Shown here: one piece after another, positions 53,812-61,583 of the stretch
How positions within the stretch are numbered: the stretch's first letter is position 1
Layout of the letters: every line of letters starts with the position of its first letter
DNA from: DAMCZI01 sp032095175
Lineage (GTDB): Bacteria > Bacillota > Clostridia > Clostridiales > Caloramatoraceae
Reading direction: 5' to 3'
Assembly (NCBI GenBank): GCA_032095175.1
Contig: DAMCZI010000001.1
Location: 1-64,000 of the forward strand
Length of the DNA: 64,000 nt
The notes under the pieces: model-generated
The model's input: only the letters and a program-made list of their open reading frames with translations
Told to the model about the DNA's origin: nothing
Database searches by the model: none
Program-made: the position numbers and the translations under genes

Positions 53812-54363
53812 ATGGATAGGACAAATGCTTATAATGAAGTAATTGAAAGAGTAAAAAACAAGAACCTTGTAAATCATATGCTGGCTGCTGAAGCTGTTAT
53901 GATGGGATTAGCCAGAAAATTAGGGGAGGACGAAAATCTCTGGGGAATATGTGGGCTTGTTCATGATATAGATTATGAAGAAACTGCAGATACTCCAGAA
54001 AAGCACAGTCTGATAGGTGCTGAAATCCTTGAAACATTTGGATATCCTGAAGAATTAGTATATGCTGTTAAGGTACATAATGAAATTCATGGACTTCCAA
54101 GGTTAAGTATTCTTGATAAAGCATTATATGCAGCAGATCCGGTTACTGGACTTATAACTGCAAGTGCACTTGTAATGCCAGATAAAAAGCTTATTGGAGT
54201 TACCCCTGAATCAGTTTTAAAGAAGATGAAAAAGAAGGATTTTGCAAGGGGTGCTAACAGAGAACAAATAAAATCCATAGAGAATATAGGAATAGGTATT
54301 GATGAGTTTATTCAAATTGCACTAGAATCAATGAAAAAAATATCAGAAACAATTGGACTATAA
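53812..54363 (+). CDS. HD-domain protein
   Basis: 183 aa from the ATG at 53812, behind GGAGGG; an upstream in-frame ATG lacks a site. Metal-binding residues: VHDIDYEETADTPEKHSLIG (HD near residue 51) and KVHNEIHG. It belongs to the HDIG-type hydrolases found beside rnr in clostridia. Substrate unknown. Stop lies 12 bp before the start of rnr. Confidence 0.85.
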   Translation: MDRTNAYNEVIERVKNKNLVNHMLAAEAVMMGLARKLGEDENLWGICGLVHDIDYEETADTPEKHSLIGAEILETFGYPEELVYAVKVHNEIHGLPRLSILDKALYAADPVTGLITASALVMPDKKLIGVTPESVLKKMKKKDFARGANREQIKSIENIGIGIDEFIQIALESMKKISETIGL

Positions 54364-54375
54364 GGAGTGATTAAT

Positions 54376-56502
54376 TTGGTAAAAGAACAACTTCTAGCCT
54401 TTATGAGAGAAGAAGCCTATAAGCCAATGACAGCAGAGGAACTTTCAGCAATATTCGATATAGACAAAAAACAGATGGGTATATTTTATTCTGTTCTTGA
54501 TTCTATGGAGAATGAGGGACTTGTAGTTAAGACTAGAAAGAACAAATATGGAATACTGGAAAAGATGAACCTTATAGCTGGAAAGCTTCAAGGACATCAA
54601 AAGGGATATGGATTTTTAATACAGGATAACCCTTTGCTTCCCGATATATTTATACCTGCAGAGAATATGAATGGAGCAATGAATAACGATAGAGTAATTG
54701 CCAGGATTACAAAGGAAGCAGCAGGCGGAAAAAGGGTTGAAGGTGAAATAATAAGGATTCTTAAAAGAGCAAATACTAGAGTTGTTGGAACCTTTGAAAA
54801 GAGTGAAAGTTTTGGATTTGTTGTTCCTGATGATGTAAGGATATATCAGGATATATTCATACCCAAAACCGATATAAATGGAGCTAAAAACGGTCATAAG
54901 GTTGTAGTAGAAATAATAAAGTGGCCAGAAACCAGAAGAAATCCAGAAGGAAGAATAGTAGAGATAATTGGAAGCCCTGATAAACCAGGTGTTGATATAC
55001 TTTCTATTATAAAAAAATACAACCTTCCTGAAGAATTTCCAATGGATGTAGAGGAATATACCGAGGACATTTCCGAGGAAATACCTGAAAAGGAGTATCA
55101 AAGAAGACGAGATTTAAGAGATCTAAAGATAGTAACAATAGATGGAGAGGATGCAAAGGATTTAGATGATGCAGTATCCATTGAAAAGCTTTCTAATGGC
55201 AACTATAGATTAGGAGTACATATAGCAGATGTAAGCTACTACGTAAAGGAAAAATCTCCACTTGATAGAGAGGCTTTTGACAGAGCAACCAGCGTTTATT
55301 TAGTTGACAGGGTAATTCCAATGCTTCCAAGAAAACTTTCAAATGGCATTTGCAGTCTTAACCCAAAGGTTGATAGGCTTACAATGTCATGCAGCATGGA
55401 TATAGACCCAACAGGAAAAGTAGTTAGCTACGAAATATTTGAAAGTATAATAAAAACCTCTGAAAGAATGACCTACACAGATGTAACAAAGATACTTAAG
55501 GATAAAGATGCTGAGTTAATGAAGCGCTATGATTACCTTTTAGAAGAGTTCAAACTTATGGAAGAACTCTGTTTGATACTTAATAAAAAAAGAATGGTTA
55601 GGGGAGCACTTGATTTTGATTTTGAAGAGTCAAAGATAATACTTGATGAAAAGGGTAAACCAATAGATGTTAGGCCCTATGAAAGGGAGATTGCAAACAG
55701 GATGATCGAGGAGTTCATGCTTGTTTGTAATGAAACAATTGCTGAACATATTTTCTGGACTGGAATACCATTTGTATACAGAATACATGAGGATCCAGAC
55801 GAAGAAAAGCTTGAAAAGCTTGGAGAATTTATATATAACCTTGGATATGTATTAAGAAAAACAACTGACATACATCCAAAGGCACTTCAAACTATATTGG
55901 AACAAGCAAAGGGTAAAAAAGAAGAGGTTGTTGTAAATACTCTCTTACTAAGATCACTTAAGCAGGCAAGGTATGCCCCAGAATGCTCCGGCCACTTTGG
56001 CCTTGCAGCAAAATACTACTGCCACTTTACATCCCCAATAAGAAGATACCCTGACCTTGCAATACACAGAATACTAAGGGAGTTCATAAACAATAAGATA
56101 GACAGCAAGAGAATAGAAAAGCTTAAAAAATTCGTTGCCTCTGCATCAGAACAATCAAGTGATATGGAAAGACGTGCCCAGGAAGCAGAACGTGAGACAG
56201 ATGACCTCAAGAAGGTTGAATACATGTCAGATAAAATTGGAGAGATATACAGCGGCGTAATATCCTCTGTAACCTCCTTTGGAATATTTGTAGAACTTCC
56301 TAACACCGTAGAGGGACTTGTACACATAAGCAACATGGAGGATGACTACTACATATACGATGAAAAGCACCACAGCCTTATTGGCGAAAAGCTTAGAAGG
56401 GTTTATAGGCTAGGGGATGAGGTAGTAGTAAAGGTAGCTAAGACTGATATTGACACAAGAACAATTGATTTTGCCCTTGTTAACAACAAAGAAGAAGAAT
56501 AA
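54376..56502 (+). CDS. rnr: Ribonuclease R
   Basis: 708 aa from TTG at 54376, 8 bp after AAGGAG; an in-frame GTG at 54367 overlaps that site. N-terminal helix-turn-helix, two cold-shock domains (LQGHQKGYGFLI, KSESFGFVVPDD), the RNB domain with DGEDAKDLDDAVSIEKL (four Asp, about residue 258), and a C-terminal S1 domain (GEIYSGVISSVTSFGIFVEL). It degrades structured RNA 3'-5' and works with SmpB/tmRNA in clearing non-stop messages, encoded next. Confidence 0.95.
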   Translation: MVKEQLLAFMREEAYKPMTAEELSAIFDIDKKQMGIFYSVLDSMENEGLVVKTRKNKYGILEKMNLIAGKLQGHQKGYGFLIQDNPLLPDIFIPAENMNGAMNNDRVIARITKEAAGGKRVEGEIIRILKRANTRVVGTFEKSESFGFVVPDDVRIYQDIFIPKTDINGAKNGHKVVVEIIKWPETRRNPEGRIVEIIGSPDKPGVDILSIIKKYNLPEEFPMDVEEYTEDISEEIPEKEYQRRRDLRDLKIVTIDGEDAKDLDDAVSIEKLSNGNYRLGVHIADVSYYVKEKSPLDREAFDRATSVYLVDRVIPMLPRKLSNGICSLNPKVDRLTMSCSMDIDPTGKVVSYEIFESIIKTSERMTYTDVTKILKDKDAELMKRYDYLLEEFKLMEELCLILNKKRMVRGALDFDFEESKIILDEKGKPIDVRPYEREIANRMIEEFMLVCNETIAEHIFWTGIPFVYRIHEDPDEEKLEKLGEFIYNLGYVLRKTTDIHPKALQTILEQAKGKKEEVVVNTLLLRSLKQARYAPECSGHFGLAAKYYCHFTSPIRRYPDLAIHRILREFINNKIDSKRIEKLKKFVASASEQSSDMERRAQEAERETDDLKKVEYMSDKIGEIYSGVISSVTSFGIFVELPNTVEGLVHISNMEDDYYIYDEKHHSLIGEKLRRVYRLGDEVVVKVAKTDIDTRTIDFALVNNKEEE

Positions 56503-56522
56503 TTTTCATATTCAAGCAACCT

Positions 56523-56557
56523 AAAACCAGCTCACTAAAAAGAGCTGGTTTTATTAA
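56523..56557 (+). terminator. Terminator of rnr
   Basis: AAAACCAGCTC-ACTAAAAA-GAGCTGGTTTT followed by ATTA. Confidence 0.85.
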
Positions 56558-56590
56558 TGACAAATTCAACAGCTATCGAGTTAGGTGACA

Positions 56591-56634
56591 GGCTCTTGAG
56601 TTTTGATTAAATAACTCAAAACTCAAGTGCCTGT
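56591..56634. repeat. Second hairpin with GTGACAGGC/GCCTGTTAC outer arms
   Basis: GTGACAGGC, then CTTGAGTTTTGA, pairs with ACTCAAAACTCAAG and GCCTGTTAC. It has the same style as the palindrome at 1-72, with a different inner arm. Confidence 0.6.
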
Positions 56635-56738
56635 TACTTTTTATCTTCCCCTTTTTTATTGTCAATCCCAATATCTATATTATATAATAATAGGGGAAAT
56701 ACGGGGGTACCTCCCCACACTTTCTAATAACCTCCAAG

Positions 56739-56766
56739 TTGACAACACCCCAATTCGTGATATAAT
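56739..56766 (+). promoter_or_regulatory. Promoter of smpB
   Basis: TTGACA, a 16-bp spacer and TATAAT: a full consensus match. It may also drive ssrA. Confidence 0.75.
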
Positions 56767-56800
56767 TAATTAATGTACAAAGAATAGTGTTGGTGATGAT

Positions 56801-57259
56801 ATGAAAACAGAAACAAAATCACTTGCCGAAAATAGAAAGGCAAGACACGAGTACTTTATTGAAGAAACCTACGAAGCAGGTATAGAGCTTTTCGGTACTG
56901 AGGTAAAGTCAGTAAAACTAGGTAAAGCAAACCTAAAAGACAGCTATGCCGAAATAAGAAATGGTGAACTATTTCTATATAACCTGCATATAAGCCCATA
57001 TGAAAAGGGCAACATATTTAACAAGGATCCCTTAAGAGCTCGAAGACTCTTAATGCATAAAAACGAGATTCGAAAGCTCGCGGGATATATATCCCAGCAG
57101 GGATATACCCTTGTACCACTTTCTCTTTACCAAACCAGAGGCCTTGTAAAGGTTAGTCTGGCAGTGGCAAAGGGTAAAAAACTTTACGACAAACGTGAAG
57201 ACTTAGCTAAACGCGATGCCCAACGAGAAATCGAAAGGCAGTTTAGAGATAAATCCTAA
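56801..57259 (+). CDS. smpB: SsrA-binding protein
   Basis: 152 aa. ENRKARHEYFIEETYEAGIE, FGTEVKSVKLGKANLKDSYA and the C-terminal basic helix KKLYDKREDLAKRDAQREIE are diagnostic. It carries tmRNA into stalled ribosomes. The gene ends 6 bp before ssrA. Confidence 0.97.
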   Translation: MKTETKSLAENRKARHEYFIEETYEAGIELFGTEVKSVKLGKANLKDSYAEIRNGELFLYNLHISPYEKGNIFNKDPLRARRLLMHKNEIRKLAGYISQQGYTLVPLSLYQTRGLVKVSLAVAKGKKLYDKREDLAKRDAQREIERQFRDKS

Positions 57260-57265
57260 TAACAT

Positions 57266-57878
57266 GGGGGCGTTTTGGCTTTCGACGGGGGTAGTAGGTG
57301 TTCAGGAAGCGAGTCGAGGAACCTGGGGCCTCGTTAAAACCTGGGAAAAATAATAAACGATAATAATAATTTAGCTTTAGCTGCCTAGTGCGGCTCGTCC
57401 TACCTTTGAGTCCCGCGACTTAGGATAGGGCGTCGATAGCGGGGAACCGAGCCTGTGAAAGCTTTGACGCAGGAACGGAATTTATGAAGCTACTGAAAGT
57501 GGAATCCTGTTAGTGAGAGTCCACCAGAGGGAATGTTAAACCACTAACTGCACTCGGAGATGCCTGGATGTTTATGCTTTCGGACAGGGGTTCGATTCAA
57601 AAAGAGTCGCCTTATGGAGCGATCCATAAGTGAAAACCCGGCTTTATCGGTGAAACCGTAACGTAAAGACGACGGCAATACCGAGGAGTATGTGGAGAAA
57701 TCCAACAGCTCTGTATCGACTCATAGACTTCTAAATCCCACAGGATATGAAGCACTAGGATGAAGGGTAACAACTATACTACACCTTCATAATACGCCGG
57801 GGAACATGCATAGCATGTCCAAAATATAGTCAGTACCATTTGGAAACAATGGAATAATATGTCCCCTCGCCTCCACCA
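57266..57878 (+). ncRNA. ssrA: tmRNA, interrupted by an intron in the T-loop
   Basis: The 5' end GGGGGCG pairs with CGCCTCC just before the encoded ACCA. The tRNA-like 5' half (TTTGGCTTTCGACGGGG), pseudoknots and the tag frame are present. The tag reads DNNNLALAA then TAG (57359-57388), possibly with Asn before the Asp. Exon 1 is 57266-57596 and exon 2 is 57862-57878. Joining them restores GGGGTTCGATTCCCC, a perfect T-arm, and a mature RNA of about 348 nt. Without splicing the T-arm is broken by 265 nt. Confidence 0.92.
57597..57861 (+). ncRNA. Probable group I intron in ssrA
   Basis: 265 nt, no ORF. The splice sites obey group I rules: exon 1 ends in U and the intron ends in G. P1 forms between CGAT+TC and GAGTCG (loop AAAAA) with a U-G wobble exactly at the 5' junction. 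P2 is CTTATGGA-GCGA-TCCATAAG, a perfect stem with a GNRA loop. The P7 strands GACT (in CATAGACTT) and AGTC (in AATATAGTCAG) are in the expected order. P8-like ACATGC-ATA-GCATGT and P9-like CCATT/AATGG hairpins flank the second P7 strand. Subclass not assigned. Confidence 0.85.
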
Positions 57879-57880
57879 TA
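57863..57880 (+). repeat. Attachment-site repeat, left (inside ssrA)
   Basis: CCCCTCGCCTCCACCATA, the last 16 nt of ssrA plus TA. The identical 18 bp recurs at 58646-58663. Confidence 0.85.
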
Positions 57881-57905
57881 TAAAAACTATAATTTTGATA
57901 CAATG

Positions 57906-57942
57906 CAAAGCCCTTGAATTTCAGGGGCTTTAGCTGTTTTTT
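57906..57942 (+). terminator. Terminator after ssrA
   Basis: AAAGCCCTTGAA-TTTC-AGGGGCTTT followed by AGCTGTTTTTT. Confidence 0.75.
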
Positions 57943-58007
57943 GGCTCAAGTTTAATGGGGATCAGGCTAAATTATTGGGCTAAAAGTTAAAATTAAATAG
58001 TAAAAAT

Positions 58008-58074
58008 GCACCCGGGGTGTGAAAAAGGGTGCAAGGGGTGTGCATTTTTAACTAGAGGTGTGCACTTTTTAGCA
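58008..58074. repeat. Cluster of GGTG(T)GCAYTTTT motifs beside the attachment site
   Basis: AAAATGCACCC (inverted), AGGGTGCA, GGGGTGTGCATTTTT and GAGGTGTGCACTTTTT lie within 65 bp, in both orientations. This arrangement recalls the arm-type sites bound by tyrosine recombinases or excisionases; the function is not shown. The rest of 57943-58203 has no ORF. Confidence 0.5.
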
Positions 58075-58203
58075 GTATTATAAAGCTGATAATATTAGCT
58101 ATAGTAAATTTATAAGCCGATGAACTAAAAAAGTAAGTTGGCCCATGAAACTAACCAATACAATAGACTTATATCAGATTTGAATTTAATGAGGAGGTTA
58201 TAA

Positions 58204-58431
58204 ATGATGGCTATTACAATTGAAAAAGGCAATGATAACTATATATTGATAAGCTTTAGTTATGGCTATGATAAGGTTTCTGCAATCAAAAAAATAGAAG
58301 GAAGTAGATGGAATGAAGCGAAGAAAGCATGGATAGTACCTAATACAAAGAAAGCCCTTGAGGCAATATCTGTAGCTTTCTGTGACGAAGATATTATATT
58401 TGATTCATCAATTGATTTGTTTGATTTATAG
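58204..58431 (+). pseudogene. Truncated tyrosine-recombinase N-terminal domain
   Basis: 75 aa, with AGGAGGTT upstream. The pattern GYDKVSAIKKIEGSRWNEAK followed by KAWIVPNTKKALEAI resembles the N-terminal extension of IntI-like site-specific integrases (K-I-x-G-x-x-W, then K-x-W-x-V-P). The reading frame ends at TAG before any SAM-like or catalytic (R-H-R-Y) domain. I find no catalytic part in the 215 bp up to the second repeat. It lies between the two tmRNA repeats, where an integrase gene is expected. A small standalone protein remains possible. Confidence 0.6.
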
Positions 58432-58645
58432 ATGTTAAGTCTAAATGGTGAGCTTAGAGGTATTTGTGTGTAGAAGGCATAACTGTGTATATGTTCTCTC
58501 AGACGGCACACGTGGATACGGTAGTAAGGGTTAAAAGGAAACACAGTTAAAAGTATTGGTATAGCTGGGGGTATAAAATAGAAAACATAGTATATGTTTC
58601 TTGATACGAGGTTAGGAAACAGTATATATTTTTACTAGTGTAAAA

Positions 58646-58663
58646 CCCCTCGCCTCCACCATA
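58646..58663 (+). repeat. Attachment-site repeat, right
   Basis: CCCCTCGCCTCCACCATA, identical to the 3' end of ssrA; preceded by AAAA rather than T, so only the repeat core is shared. The interval from 58432 to here holds no ORF I can recognise. Confidence 0.85.
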
Positions 58664-58670
58664 CATATTA

Positions 58671-58718
58671 GTGACCGCCTGTAGGTGGCTTAAATAGCTA
58701 CTTATGGGCGGTTGTGTT
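58671..58718 (+). terminator. Terminator beyond the right repeat
   Basis: ACCGCC-TGTAGGTGGCT pairs with AGCTACTTATGGGCGGT, followed by TGTGTTTTCG. It is probably the original ssrA terminator, displaced by the insertion. Confidence 0.7.
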
Positions 58719-58740
58719 TTCGTTTGGTGAGGAGCTTTAC

Positions 58741-58801
58741 CTAATTGCATTTCTAAATAAAGTGTAATTTTATATTAGAGTTTATTTAGAAATGCAATTA
58801 G
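58741..58801. repeat. Perfect 21-bp inverted repeat
   Basis: Arms 58741-58761 and 58781-58801 are exact complements (CTAATTGCATTTCTAAATAA plus A) with a 19-nt spacer. No T-run; no coding sequence adjoins it. Confidence 0.75.
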
Positions 58802-59449
58802 ATATAATTATGACATATTAATTAGAGTATAAGTTCTTTAAAATTATAAATGTAAAGCAGTATTAAGTGTTAATCCTATTTTGTATTTGTTTAGCATATT
58901 TGATGAACTAATTGATGTAACATGAAAAGAGGCTACTAAAGATGAATTAGTGGAAAATAATTATGTATCTGATGAAAGTAAATTAAGGAATTATGTTTTG
59001 TTAAGAAAATAGAAGAAGATAATAAACCAATTAAAGATATACCATTTTGATAAAAATTTGTGATAAAGCAATGGATGTGTTAACAATGAATGAGAAAATC
59101 AGTGAACTCACATTGTTATAATAGTGTCAAAAGGGCATACTTCATTGTGACAATTTTCGTGCTAATGTTTTGTATATTGGTATAGCATATGCATATAAGA
59201 ATAATATACTTAATGGTATAATATTCTTATATGGGTTAGTTTACAATATTAATTTAGGATGTATTAAGTAACTGTTAGAATTAAAATTATGAATGCTGAA
59301 ACGTACCTGCGGAGATCCAAAATAAATAGAATATGATTAAATATTAGTAAATAAGGTAATGGTATTAAAATGTCATTATCTTATTTACTAATTGTTATAG
59401 TTTTTTTATGTGTGAAATGAAAAAAAGTAATGGGAAAGGAAAAAATATT
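58802..59449. other. Non-coding or decayed stretch
   Basis: No intact ORF. Around 58935-59050 two short frames (ATKDELVENNYVSDESKLRN and EEDNKPIKDIPF) look like pieces of a decayed gene interrupted by stops. A hairpin at 59192-59233 has an 18-bp stem with one mismatch (CATATAAGAATAATATAC and its partner). Another lies at 59344-59392 (ATTAGTAAATAAGGTAATG with TCATTATCTTATTTACTAAT), likely a terminator. Confidence 0.5.
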
Positions 59450-60238
59450 ATGGATAAGTATTTAAAAATTCAAGTAAAGATAAAGCACAGCGAGATTACT
59501 TATATCAGCTGCTTTTCTGAATGTTACGAAAATGAACAGATTATTAGATTTCGTGACAGTAAGATGAAGGATATGCATTTTCACAACTCTACAAATATTA
59601 AAAAAACATTATCTGAGGATGTTTTACAACAGATTATTAAAGAGGAAATAGAACTAAATTATAAAGAAGGTAAAGATTTTTGTAGGATTACTATAGATGA
59701 ACTGCCTGATGAAAAATGTTTAGAAAGATACCATGAAAAACTAGAAATTGAGCATTATGGTAACTATGTATATATTCCTATGGAATCACCAAAATGGAAT
59801 ACCTTAAATAGGTATTCGATACGTAAAATTGCAGATTATTCTATGGTTGAAGATTTGGTATCACTAGATCTAATTCAGGATAGTGAAACTTTTGAAAAAG
59901 ACTTTTGCATGCGCAGGGCTAGGCGTATAGGACAGGCATCTTTGTCAGAAATTCCAGTAGATACATATATTTGTTATGATGATAAAATTCCAGTTGGAAG
60001 TTGTGAATTGTTTTTATATAATGGAATAGCTAAAATAGAAGATTTTGCAGTATCCCCAGAGTATCAGCGTCGTGGAATAGGTACTACTATTTTAAAATAT
60101 GTGATAGACATTGCTCTTTTAAAGAAAGCTGAAGTGATATATCTTAGTGCTGATGAGGAAGATACAGCAAAAGAAATGTACAAAAATTTGGGATTTAAAA
60201 AAGTAAGTGAATCATATGCGTTATTATATAAATTGTAA
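59450..60238 (+). CDS. GNAT family N-acetyltransferase
   Basis: 262 aa from the ATG at 59450, behind AAAGGA; an in-frame ATG 42 bp upstream has no site. The C-terminal 100 residues are the GNAT fold, with acetyl-CoA loop SPEYQRRGIGTTILKYVIDI (about residue 203) and the final strand YKNLGFKKVSESYALLYKL. The N-terminal 150 residues are not recognised and may be a second, degenerate GNAT-like or substrate domain. Substrate unknown. It lies alone in an accessory stretch. Confidence 0.85.
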   Translation: MDKYLKIQVKIKHSEITYISCFSECYENEQIIRFRDSKMKDMHFHNSTNIKKTLSEDVLQQIIKEEIELNYKEGKDFCRITIDELPDEKCLERYHEKLEIEHYGNYVYIPMESPKWNTLNRYSIRKIADYSMVEDLVSLDLIQDSETFEKDFCMRRARRIGQASLSEIPVDTYICYDDKIPVGSCELFLYNGIAKIEDFAVSPEYQRRGIGTTILKYVIDIALLKKAEVIYLSADEEDTAKEMYKNLGFKKVSESYALLYKL

Positions 60239-60457
60239 AATATAGTTACAGTTATGATATCTAGAAAAACATGAAAATTATTATTATACCCGTCAATGTC
60301 AGTACTACCTCTATAATTTATTCAATGTATTGATGACAAAGAAATAAAAATAGAAGATGTCATACGTTTATACAATAATTATAAATCATATTTACTAATT
60401 GAGTTATAGCAACTTTGGTATGTCTACACATTTTATTAATGCAGAGAAGAGCTGAAC

Positions 60458-60595
60458 ATGCTAAAAAGATATTTTAATTATATTGGAAAGGGACAATGTC
60501 TTGTAGGAGTATTTTATAATAAAGGTTATGGAGTTTCTCAAGATAATGAAGAAGCTATGAAATGGTTTCAAAAAGTTGAAAATAAGGATAAGTAA
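60458..60595 (+). pseudogene. Single Sel1-like repeat fragment
   Basis: 45 aa: GQCLVGVFYNKGYGVSQDNE followed by EAMKWFQKVENK matches one Sel1/TPR-like repeat (L-G-x2-Y-x2-G-x-GV-x2-D). Sel1 proteins normally have several repeats, so this is probably a gene remnant. No clear ribosome site. The 60239-60457 gap before it shows only scattered short frames. A hairpin AAAAGTATA-CCAC-TATACTTTT (60594-60615) overlaps its stop. Confidence 0.5.
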
Positions 60596-60688
60596 AAGTA
60601 TACCACTATACTTTTAAGTGAAACTAAAACAATTTAGCGACAATTCAATATTGCTAAATTGTATCAAAATCATAGTGCTTGGACATTC

Positions 60689-60720
60689 AAGGGGCTGTCA
60701 CGACAGCCTCTTTACTTTAT
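60689..60720 (+). terminator. Intrinsic terminator
   Basis: GGGGCTGT-CACG-ACAGCCTC followed by TTTACTTTAT. Confidence 0.7.
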
Positions 60721-60872
60721 ATTAATAAATTCATCATAAAATTTCTCTTTAGCTTTTGTTGTGAGTATCTACTACTATAAACCTAGGATATACTGTCATG
60801 GGTTTTCTATGCAAAGATTTGCAAAATTGATATAATTGAAAAAGAATATACATAGTATTCTGGAGGCAGAAA

Positions 60873-61583
60873 ATGAAAATTGCAATAGTAGAAGATGAGA
60901 AAATACATCAGGAATATCTTCTTTCAATGCTTGAAAAAGCAGCAGAAGATGAAGGAATTAGACTATCTTTTAACATATTTGAAAGTGCTGAGAGCTTTTT
61001 ATTTGCATTTGAAGATCAGAAGTTTGATGCAATTCTTTTGGATATTATTCTGAATGAGATGAATGGATTTTCTTTGGCAGAAGCTATAAGAAAAGAAGAT
61101 TGTAATATTCCAATAGCATTTATTACTGGGGAAAAAGACTATGTTTTTGATGGTTATGAGGTTGATGCCTGTGGATATATATTAAAGCCTATAAAACAGG
61201 AGAGTATTTCTCTGCTCCTGAAGAAAATTAAAGATAAAATATCTGTAATAGAACCTTCTATAACAATTAACACCCAAGATGGAATTGTAAGTTTTTATGA
61301 AAGTAAGATAAATTATATTGAAAGTGATAATCACAATACCAATATAATCACGTCTAGGGGGAAGTGGGTATCTAATAATAAAATGAGTCAGTGGGAAAAG
61401 GAGCTTTCTAAAGAGAAATTTTTTAAACCTCATAGATGTTATATAGTTAATCTAAATTGTATTGAAAGAATAGATAAGAAGAATATTCTTATAAAAAATG
61501 GAGCAGAAATACCCATAGCCAGAGGAAAATGGGGAGAGTTAATGAAGGCTTATATGGATTACAGAAGAAAGGATTATAAGTAA
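60873..61583 (+). CDS. LytTR response regulator (AgrA-like)
   Basis: 236 aa. Receiver domain with acidic pocket VEDEK, phospho-Asp in FDAILLDIILNEMNGF (about residue 56), Thr in FITGEKD and Lys in ILKPIK. The C-terminal LytTR DNA-binding domain spans residues 130-230 (INYIESDNHNTNIIT, FFKPHRCYIVNLNCIERID). It is read with the histidine kinase that follows (stop and start overlap, TAATG). LytTR regulators of this class answer to peptide signals. Confidence 0.9.
   Translation: MKIAIVEDEKIHQEYLLSMLEKAAEDEGIRLSFNIFESAESFLFAFEDQKFDAILLDIILNEMNGFSLAEAIRKEDCNIPIAFITGEKDYVFDGYEVDACGYILKPIKQESISLLLKKIKDKISVIEPSITINTQDGIVSFYESKINYIESDNHNTNIITSRGKWVSNNKMSQWEKELSKEKFFKPHRCYIVNLNCIERIDKKNILIKNGAEIPIARGKWGELMKAYMDYRRKDYK

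Noticed and set aside
57881..58645. An IStron (group I intron with transposase)
   Set aside because: The intron is complete before the second exon, and no IS605-type transposase is present.
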